Assembly (NCBI GenBank): GCA_038230955.1
Contig: JBBRMG010000019.1
Coordinates: 1 to 18,051, forward strand
DNA: 18,051 bases
DNA from: JBBRMG01 sp038230955
Lineage (GTDB): Bacteria > Patescibacteriota > Doudnabacteria > UBA920
Reading direction: 5' to 3'
The number at the start of each line of letters is the position of its first letter. The first letter of the stretch is position 1. Both the position numbers and the translations under genes were made by a program. A model generated the notes under the pieces. That model ran no database searches. It was not told the origin of the DNA and worked only from the letters and a program-made list of their open reading frames with translations. Below, in pieces: positions 6,659 to 12,741 of the stretch.

Positions 6659-7633
6659 ATGATTGATTACGCTCGAATTAAAATACGCGCCGGAGAAGGC
6701 GGACGAGGTGCAGGCTCATTTGAACACATTAAGGGAAAAAGGCGCGGTAAGGCTGATGGTGGGGATGGAGGTCGCGGTGGCAATGTTTATTTTGTGGCTA
6801 CGGCTAACCTGAACACGCTAGAGCCCTTTAGGTATGTAAAAGAATACAAAGCTCAAGACGGCGTGGCTGGTCAGCCTAAGAAGCGTACAGGCGCTGAGGC
6901 TGTGGATTTAAAAATTAAGGTTCCTGTAGGCACACAACTGAAGGTAACTAGTGATAAAGGAGTTCAGATCTATGATCTTGTTGAAGCTGGTCAAGAGATT
7001 TTACTGGCAGGAGCCGGAGAAGGCGGTCGAGGGAATGCCCACCTTCGGGATGAATTTGGAAGAAGACCTTTTGCCGGAGAAGCCGGACACGAGGGTGAAT
7101 TTGTCGAATTGACGCTTGAGCTTAAGTTGATTGCCGATGTTGGTTTGGTGGGTTTACCAAACGCGGGTAAATCTACGCTCATTTCGAAATTAACCCACGC
7201 CACACCAAAGATAGCCAATTATCCTTTCACAACGCTGGAACCTAATTTGGGTGTTTTGGAATATAGGGACAAACATATTGTGCTTGCCGACATTCCGGGG
7301 CTAATTGAGGGCGCAAGTGAAGGCAAAGGCTTGGGAGATTTATTTTTGCGCCATATCGAGCGCACTAAAATTTTGGTTCATATGATCGATGTATCCGTTG
7401 GCAATGTTTGGGAAAGTTATCAAACGATTAGAGCCGAGTTGAAAATATATTCCAAGGAATTGGTTAAAAAGCGAGAAATAATAGTTGTCAATAAAATTGA
7501 TTTGGTTGAGGCGGATCAAGTCGAATTGGTTTTGCAAGCATTTAAGGCAAAAAGGAAGAAGATTTTTAAAATTAGTGCACAAAACGGAGAAGGTATCGAG
7601 GAACTAACTAAAGAAATTTCAAAGAAAATTTAA
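6659..7633 (+). CDS. obg: Obg/CgtA GTPase
   Basis: Ribosome-associated GTPase acting in 50S subunit assembly and stress control. 324 residues. The Gly-rich Obg fold spans about 1-157 (AGEGGRGAGSFEHIKGKRRG, then DGGDGGRGGNV). The G domain has G1 GLPNAGKST (165-173), switch I/G2 FTTLEPN (190-196), G3 DIPG (211-214), G4 NKID (278-281) and G5 SAQNG (306-310). It ends right after the G domain, so the C-terminal OCT extension of some Obg proteins is absent. No Shine-Dalgarno is visible; the nearby upstream ATG at 6648 is out of use because it meets a stop after four codons. It is probably transcribed with the glycosyltransferase gene, and its stop lies 7 bases from the stop of the convergent gene. 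Confidence 0.96.
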   Translation: MIDYARIKIRAGEGGRGAGSFEHIKGKRRGKADGGDGGRGGNVYFVATANLNTLEPFRYVKEYKAQDGVAGQPKKRTGAEAVDLKIKVPVGTQLKVTSDKGVQIYDLVEAGQEILLAGAGEGGRGNAHLRDEFGRRPFAGEAGHEGEFVELTLELKLIADVGLVGLPNAGKSTLISKLTHATPKIANYPFTTLEPNLGVLEYRDKHIVLADIPGLIEGASEGKGLGDLFLRHIERTKILVHMIDVSVGNVWESYQTIRAELKIYSKELVKKREIIVVNKIDLVEADQVELVLQAFKAKRKKIFKISAQNGEGIEELTKEISKKI

Positions 7634-7640
7634 TTTTAAA

Positions 7641-9995
7641 CTAAAGGCTCGGAGAGGGAGTTGGTGTTGGGCTTGTTTTTGGCGAAGCGCTAGGCGAAGG
7701 AGATGTAATCGGACTGGCTGTGGGGCTAGGTGTTGTACCTGGTTTTGGTGTTGCGTCAGGACCGGTTTTAGAGGTTGCTTTATCTTGAGCTTCTTTTTGA
7801 AGTTGGGCAAACTGTTTGTTGTAGTCGTCTAGTTTTTTATTTAAGTCAGCAAGTGAAGGATCATTGCCAGGTAGGAATCTTTTGGCAAGGGTTAGTTCGT
7901 TAGCAATCTTGCCGACGTCTCCTTTTTTCTCGATTAAGATATTGGCCAGAGCGTAGTGAGCGGCGCCGTAATCGCCTTTGACAATAATTGCATCCTCATA
8001 CTTTCTTTGGGCCAAATCAGTGTCGCCAAGTCTTGCATAAAGACTGCCAAGTCTGGCGTGCAAAATCGGGTTTTGAGGGTCAAGAGCTACCGCTTGAGCT
8101 AGTGTGTTGGTTGCGTGCACATCCGCACCTTGAACGGAGCCTATAAGAGCTTGATAGGCACTGGAAAGCACTTCCCAGTTAGCAACATTGGCGGCTGAGA
8201 TTCCTGGAAGTCGGAGGGGCAAGATTTGGTAGCCAGAGGCAGCTTTTCCTTGGTCGATGGCGACTTGGGCCAGCTGTCCAAGCAGCTGTTTTTGTTCGTC
8301 TGACAAATTTTTCTGTTGACTTATATTGATGGCGGCATTCAAAGCAGTTTGTGAAAGAATCCTGTGGTAATCGTCAACTCTGGGGTTGGTTTGCAATGCT
8401 TCCTGAATAAATTTAACCACTTTATTGCCGTCGTTGGAGCGAGTTGCCAGAAGTGATTGTCTGTAAAAGTATTCAGCCCGATAAGCTTGAACTTGATAGC
8501 TGAGGACAAAAATAGAGATAACAACAACGAGTGCAGCAAAGATGATTGGCAAAAGCTGGGATTTAGTGCCTTTGGCGGTTGGTTCGGTTCTTAGCAATGG
8601 TTCGCTGCCCGGGGCGCCGACCTGGAACCATGAGAAGCGGTTTTTGAGAGCAGCAATTTCTAGAGTGACATCAAAGACCTGCTCTTCGTTGTAGGCTTTG
8701 GCCAAAACAGAAAGCAGGGCCAGCAGTAAAAAGAAAACGCCATAAGTGGCAAAAGAGGTTGACGTAAAGAGGACGTTAACCATATAACCAAGAATGGCGG
8801 CGGAAAGTGGTAGAAAAACGATAGTGTTTTGGCTTTTGAACGTTAAAGCCAGAACGAATCTGATAATAGAAACAGCAAATAAAACGAATGCCAGGATTCC
8901 AAATATACCAGTTGTGGCGATTACTTCGGTGAAGTCTGAAGAAGAGTTAGTGAATCGGCTTGCCCAATCGTCTGTGCTGTTGATATATCTGGGCTTAAGT
9001 TGAGTGTACACAAATTGGTATGTTCCCATGCCAGTTCCAAAAAGTGGTCGTTTACCGATAGCTTGGGCGGCAATGTCCCAAGCGGCTTGTAAGGGGAGCG
9101 TCCTTTCTTTTGGAGTATCAATCTGCTGAGTTTCTGTTAAGCCTTTGTCTTTGTTGATTATCCACTGGTAAAGAGTGCCATTGGCAACTGGGGGTATAAA
9201 GCGAACGACAAAGAAGAGGACGATAAAGAGTGCCAAAATTACAACATGGCTTTGCTGCGATTTGGTTAATTTAACGCGCAGAGTTCCGATACTTAAAAAG
9301 AGTAGGGCAACACCAAGGCCAAGATAGGCAAAGAGGCTGTTAACTAAAATAAAAGAAAAGATCATTATGAGCGCACTTGCAGTTGCAACAATTCGTGAAG
9401 TTTTGTCTTTTTCGTAGATTGCCCAAGCAGCAGCAATTGGGATAACAAGGGCTTGAATAACTGCAAGCCTGTTGATGACGCCGATCGGATTGAATGAACG
9501 GATGTGGGCAAAATCAAAAGGTAGGAACGCTCCAAAATAACTGGATATTGCAACAAGTGAGGCAATTGCAGTTGCACCGATTAAAACCCAGAGAATAAGG
9601 TTGACTTGCTTTCTAGTCTTGAGGTTAGAAACTGTTAAAAAATAGAATGCGATAAGAGTAATTAGTGGAATAAGCGATGGCCATATCCTGCCGTTTAGTC
9701 CGAAGGTGGAAATAAACTGGTCGATTGACGAAAAAGCAGAGATTGCCAAAACAGTTCCCAGTACTATAAAAGGAATGTCCAGGGGACTTCTTGAGAAGAC
9801 AGTTCGCTTTTCGACGATCATCTTGACAGACCAGACCAAGAAGCCAAAGATTGTGACAACTAGAACCGCAAAGAATTTGTTGTACTCAAAAAATTCACTG
9901 GTTGTTGGTAAGAAAAATAGTGGTATGAAAACTGCCGCTGAGATTACCAGCGAAAAGACAATGTTTTGAGTGAGTTTTACCAGATTTTCTTTCAT
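7641..9995 (-). CDS. O-antigen ligase/polymerase-like membrane protein with TPR and Pro/Ser/Thr tail
   Basis: 784 residues. About twelve hydrophobic segments fill residues 10-435. Between them sits a long extracytoplasmic loop (about 270-360) with KRPLFGTGMGTYQF (315-328), the G-x-G-x-G-x-F/Y type motif of the Wzy_C/O-antigen ligase family (PF04932). A further membrane segment (481-500) is followed by TPR-like helices (about 505-700), among them LHARLGSLYARLGDTDLAQR. The tail (about 745-784) is a Pro/Ser/Thr string that mimics the stalks of the surface proteins. Family members transfer or polymerise lipid-linked glycans, onto LPS core, other polymers or protein. In this probably LPS-free cell, attachment of glycans to surface proteins or wall polymers is my inference. 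No Shine-Dalgarno precedes the ATG. Its stop nearly meets that of obg. Confidence 0.85.
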   Translation of the reverse strand: MKENLVKLTQNIVFSLVISAAVFIPLFFLPTTSEFFEYNKFFAVLVVTIFGFLVWSVKMIVEKRTVFSRSPLDIPFIVLGTVLAISAFSSIDQFISTFGLNGRIWPSLIPLITLIAFYFLTVSNLKTRKQVNLILWVLIGATAIASLVAISSYFGAFLPFDFAHIRSFNPIGVINRLAVIQALVIPIAAAWAIYEKDKTSRIVATASALIMIFSFILVNSLFAYLGLGVALLFLSIGTLRVKLTKSQQSHVVILALFIVLFFVVRFIPPVANGTLYQWIINKDKGLTETQQIDTPKERTLPLQAAWDIAAQAIGKRPLFGTGMGTYQFVYTQLKPRYINSTDDWASRFTNSSSDFTEVIATTGIFGILAFVLFAVSIIRFVLALTFKSQNTIVFLPLSAAILGYMVNVLFTSTSFATYGVFFLLLALLSVLAKAYNEEQVFDVTLEIAALKNRFSWFQVGAPGSEPLLRTEPTAKGTKSQLLPIIFAALVVVISIFVLSYQVQAYRAEYFYRQSLLATRSNDGNKVVKFIQEALQTNPRVDDYHRILSQTALNAAINISQQKNLSDEQKQLLGQLAQVAIDQGKAASGYQILPLRLPGISAANVANWEVLSSAYQALIGSVQGADVHATNTLAQAVALDPQNPILHARLGSLYARLGDTDLAQRKYEDAIIVKGDYGAAHYALANILIEKKGDVGKIANELTLAKRFLPGNDPSLADLNKKLDDYNKQFAQLQKEAQDKATSKTGPDATPKPGTTPSPTASPITSPSPSASPKTSPTPTPSPSL

Positions 9996-10009
9996 TTGAT
10001 AGTAAATTA

Positions 10010-10038
10010 AGACTAGAATAAATGAAAAATACTGTCAA
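10010..10038 (-). promoter_or_regulatory. Possible promoter of the O-antigen-ligase-like gene
   Basis: On the - strand, consensus TTGACA (10038-10033) is followed after 17 bases by TAGTCT (10015-10010), a weak -10 with only 3/6 matches. A start near 10003 would leave a leader of about 8 bases before ATG 9995, again too short for a Shine-Dalgarno. Confidence 0.4.
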
Positions 10039-10066
10039 TAAGCGAGTTTGTAAATGAGGTGTTTTA

Positions 10067-10092
10067 GCTTCGTAGGCCAGGCCTAAGTAAGC
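10067..10092 (-). repeat. REP-like imperfect hairpin downstream of the transposase gene
   Basis: TAGGCC (10073-10078) and GGCCTA (10080-10085) form a tight palindrome around one A. Outer GCTT/AAGC arms (10067-10070 with 10089-10092) are separated from it by a 2/3-base interior loop. It lies 8 bases past the transposase stop. Y1 transposases of the RAYT group act on such GC-rich hairpins with a mismatch in the stem. It has no clear U tract, so a terminator role is less likely. No second copy was seen in this window. Confidence 0.4.
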
Positions 10093-10100
10093 ATTATTCC

Positions 10101-10697
10101 TTATACTTCTGCGAAAAGCAGGTGATCGATAGCTGGAGGTGGTTTTTGGGCTTTTTGAACAAATAATTTATACGCTAAGATGGCATCTTCCTGCGTCTGG
10201 TTTTTGCGTTTGAACATAGAAAGTACAATGTTTGGTTCTGTGATTTCGTCGGGTGTTTGCCCAATATAAGTCGGGTAACTGCTCCACTTGTAGGCTGGGA
10301 GCCGTTTAACGACAGTTTTAGGTTCTAAATGGATATAACGGGACAAATGGGAGAGAAGATCGTCTCGATTGACGATTTTGGCCTTGTAGCGGCTTTCAAA
10401 AACGTGGCCTGTTGTCTTGTGTTTGTTATTTAGATACATAGTATAGGCAGTGTGAACCCTTTGAATAAAAGTGCTAATCGGTTTTGGCCCATTCTGACGA
10501 AGGAGTAGGTGCAGGTGGTTGGGCATAAGGCAGTAGGCAATTACCGACACGTCGTGTTTCTTCTTATACTGCTTAAGCCTGTCTAAGTACCTTTTGTAGT
10601 CTTTGGTGTCGAAGAAGATATTGTCGGCCCGGTTTCCGCGATTGTAAACGTGGTAATAGCCTCCTTGGATGAAATTAGACTGAGCTAATCGACTCAT
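10101..10697 (-). CDS. REP-associated-type (Y1, HUH) tyrosine transposase
   Basis: 198 residues, full length for this group. It belongs to the Y1_Tnp/IS200-like HUH family, which cut and rejoin single-stranded DNA at hairpins through a phosphotyrosine. Visible marks are GGYYHVYNRGNR (12-23), the HUH pair in MPNHLHLLL (H61, H63), the GHVFESRYKA block (97-106) and SRYIHLEP with the likely nucleophile Y121. The context GHVF..RYK and YIHLEP is typical of the RAYT (TnpA-REP) type rather than classical IS200. The frame is intact, so it may be active. It sits alone between surface-protein genes with no inverted ends or target duplication that I could see; such genes are often domesticated single-copy genes. 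A TTGACA box lies upstream (10733-10728), but its -10 (TTAACT) is poor. Confidence 0.92.
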   Translation of the reverse strand: MSRLAQSNFIQGGYYHVYNRGNRADNIFFDTKDYKRYLDRLKQYKKKHDVSVIAYCLMPNHLHLLLRQNGPKPISTFIQRVHTAYTMYLNNKHKTTGHVFESRYKAKIVNRDDLLSHLSRYIHLEPKTVVKRLPAYKWSSYPTYIGQTPDEITEPNIVLSMFKRKNQTQEDAILAYKLFVQKAQKPPPAIDHLLFAEV

Positions 10698-10757
10698 TTA
10701 TATGAGTTAATGCCCAAAGCGCTGAATTGTCAAGCACAGTTAAAGGTATTTAGTTGT

Positions 10758-10771
10758 CACATTTGAATGTG
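10758..10771 (-). other. Short palindrome after the dockerin-hydrolase gene
   Basis: CACATT (10758-10763) and AATGTG (10766-10771) are separated by TG. The palindrome lies 4 bases beyond the stop of the SGNH/dockerin gene, on its downstream side. It has no U tract. It could be a weak transcript-end hairpin, a protein-binding site, or chance. Confidence 0.3.
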
Positions 10772-10775
10772 GCTA

Positions 10776-11834
10776 CTATCTGCAGGCTTTTCCGAAGTTT
10801 CTTGCGATTATAAATAGGTCTATAGAATTTATAGATCCGTTATGATCTACATCATACTTAGGATCATAATTTTGACTTGAACTATCCCCAAAGTGCATAG
10901 CATCTTGTTGCAAGTCTATGGAGTTTACTATGTGGTCCCCATTGACATCAGGTAGGGAATTTAAGCAGGTCACAATGTTATTTAGGCTGCCATAGCCCAA
11001 TGCACGTAGCCCATTGGCAATGATTGTGTGTCCATTTAGATTTGGGTGTCCTGTCCATGTGGCAAATCCAGTTGCAATTGGATCATTCTGGCCGCTTGCT
11101 CCATTAAAAATATCGTGAACATTATTGACGATATAGTGGTAAGTTGATGCTTTGCTATCTACATATGAATTCATTTGAATCAAATATGGGTTCAATAGTG
11201 CAAAATCCCCATTTGACACATCAGTGTTTATTGAACCGTAGTAAGTGTTATTTACCCTAATTATCATATTAGGGCCAGTATTTAATTGGTAAATTTGTGA
11301 TAACATCGAATCCCAGCTTGTTTTAAATGAATTAAGATAGTTTCTTAAACAATCCTGATTGTCTGGTCCTCCACAGTTTTGACCATTTGCTCGATAGATC
11401 ATCCTAAAAAACTCTATGTCATTAATTCCAACTCCTATGGTTATCACGTTAGCTTTTGTAATAGAATTCTTAAAAGCTGTGTCGCTGCTTAATCTTCCTG
11501 CTAGATTACCTGCTGTCGCTCCTGCTATACCTAAATTGCTAACTATAGTTGTTACTCCGAGGTCGTTATTCAAATCGTTTGCGTATTGATCTACAAATCC
11601 TTGACCAACTGGTGCTTGGGCACCCGCGGTAATAGAATCTCCTAGGGCTGTGTAGAATAGGGTAGGTGGCACGAGAGTTTGGTTGCTCGCAAACACCTGA
11701 AAGTTAACAATCTTTTGAAAAATTAATCCGCAAATTGCTGCCAATATAACAACAAGAAACAGAACTCCTATTTTTCCCAAAGGTAGTCTCTTACTTCTTT
11801 TGGGAAACTTTAGCCTTTTTTTATTAGGTAACAT
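10776..11834 (-). CDS. SGNH/GDSL hydrolase with C-terminal dockerin pair
   Basis: 352 residues. A basic N-terminus and hydrophobic segment (about 21-41) give a signal peptide or membrane anchor. The SGNH domain spans about 58-285: block I GDSITAG with nucleophile S67, block II around NLGIAG (G102), block III GVGIND with N138, and block V GHPNLNGH with H263. The usual Asp three residues before that His is Trp here. A C-x7-C pair (C154, C162) may form a disulfide. Residues 296-348 hold two calcium-loop repeats, DVNGDHIVNSIDL and DVDHNGSINSIDL, each followed by a helix ending in FG: a type-I-like dockerin. Such enzymes remove acyl groups from carbohydrates or act as esterases; the substrate is unknown. 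A cohesin-bearing partner would be expected but is not in this window. It is a paralogue of the next gene upstream, 44 bases away, and looks more AT-rich than the giant gene by eye. Confidence 0.88.
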   Translation of the reverse strand: MLPNKKRLKFPKRSKRLPLGKIGVLFLVVILAAICGLIFQKIVNFQVFASNQTLVPPTLFYTALGDSITAGAQAPVGQGFVDQYANDLNNDLGVTTIVSNLGIAGATAGNLAGRLSSDTAFKNSITKANVITIGVGINDIEFFRMIYRANGQNCGGPDNQDCLRNYLNSFKTSWDSMLSQIYQLNTGPNMIIRVNNTYYGSINTDVSNGDFALLNPYLIQMNSYVDSKASTYHYIVNNVHDIFNGASGQNDPIATGFATWTGHPNLNGHTIIANGLRALGYGSLNNIVTCLNSLPDVNGDHIVNSIDLQQDAMHFGDSSSQNYDPKYDVDHNGSINSIDLFIIARNFGKACR

Positions 11835-11878
11835 CTAGATATAGTTTAATACCATTTTATACTATAAACAAGTTTTTG

Positions 11879-12682
11879 CTACTCTGCGCCTTTTTCCGCT
11901 TTAATAAACTCCGAGGCGATTGTTTCATAACCCTTGGAGTTTGGGTGATAAAAGTATCCCAAAAGATCTTTACTTTGGGGATCTTCGTTGCCTGTTTGAC
12001 CATTAAAAGCAGCGTGAACATTTGCGACAGGTATGCTTCTCAAAGTGCTAGAGGAATGTATATAGTCATTCATTTCCTTGAAATATTTATTTAGAACATC
12101 AAAATCTCCTGCTTCTCTGTCGAAATCAACTGAGCCATAATATATATCTGTTACAAGAACTTTCGAGTTAGGATTTATTATACTTATGTCGTCGAGTATT
12201 GCATTCCAGGTTGAATTGAACTGTAATACCATTTCTTTTAAACAATCCTCGTTATTAGACCCTAAGCATTTATTTTTTTCGTAAACTGATTTGTAAAGTG
12301 CAACATTATTGGTGCCAATTTCTATTGTAATGTAATCTGCATTCGATATTGCCTTTCTAATCTCTTTATCACTTTTTATATTGTCCATTAATGCCACAGT
12401 TCCTATCCCGGGGGTTCCAATATTGTCCACATTGAGACCGTGAGAAGACTTCGTTCTCAAGTAATTGCCAAATTGTTGCACGAAACCATCCGAATTATTA
12501 TATGCTGTAATTGAATCTCCTAATGCAACGTAACGAACCGTTTTAGGAGTGTCTTGGCTTGTGCCCACGGCTGAACCTAACAAAAAAATTCCACTTAAGG
12601 CGAATCTTAAACTTTTAAATACACCCTTTTCTTTCTTCAGGCCTGATTTTTCGGGAGGTGTTTGATTTGATCTTTCAGACAT
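11879..12682 (-). CDS. SGNH/GDSL hydrolase, paralogue without dockerin
   Basis: 267 residues. After a polar N-terminus a hydrophobic stretch (about 26-40) suggests export. The SGNH domain (about 50-260) has GDSITA (nucleophile S57), GTPGIG (89-94), IEIGTNN (N125) and YHPNSKGYETIA (H246). As in its neighbour, the usual Asp before the block V His is aromatic (Tyr), and a C-x7-C pair is present (C139, C147). The shared segments YYGS..D...GDF..LN.Y...MN.Y and HPN..G show that the two genes arose by duplication; this copy lacks the dockerin, or lost it. The start is secure because no other Met occurs before residue 99. A TATAAT box ends 11 bases before the ATG. Substrate unknown; a secreted deacylase/esterase is the likeliest role. 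Confidence 0.85.
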   Translation of the reverse strand: MSERSNQTPPEKSGLKKEKGVFKSLRFALSGIFLLGSAVGTSQDTPKTVRYVALGDSITAYNNSDGFVQQFGNYLRTKSSHGLNVDNIGTPGIGTVALMDNIKSDKEIRKAISNADYITIEIGTNNVALYKSVYEKNKCLGSNNEDCLKEMVLQFNSTWNAILDDISIINPNSKVLVTDIYYGSVDFDREAGDFDVLNKYFKEMNDYIHSSSTLRSIPVANVHAAFNGQTGNEDPQSKDLLGYFYHPNSKGYETIASEFIKAEKGAE

Positions 12683-12692
12683 TCGACCGTCT

Positions 12693-12718
12693 ATTATATC
12701 AAATTAGACTGAATTTGA
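12693..12718 (-). promoter_or_regulatory. TATAAT box with adjoining inverted repeat, upstream of the SGNH paralogue
   Basis: On the - strand a perfect TATAAT (12698-12693) lies just before the gene. Directly upstream is the inverted repeat TCAAATT-CAGTCT-AATTTGA (12718-12699), which fills the spacer up to near the -35 position, where only a poor match (ACTTCA) is found. The repeat could be an operator, or the end hairpin of the giant gene's transcript, which stops 24 bases upstream of it. Transcription would begin near 12686, leaving only about 4 bases before the ATG. Confidence 0.5.
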
Positions 12719-12741
12719 AGTGTTATTGGCAGCCTAAAGTT

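Noticed and set aside
7634..7640. Bidirectional terminator between obg and the convergent gene
   Set aside because: Only 7 bases separate the stops, and the surrounding AT-rich sequence gives no stable stem with a U tract.
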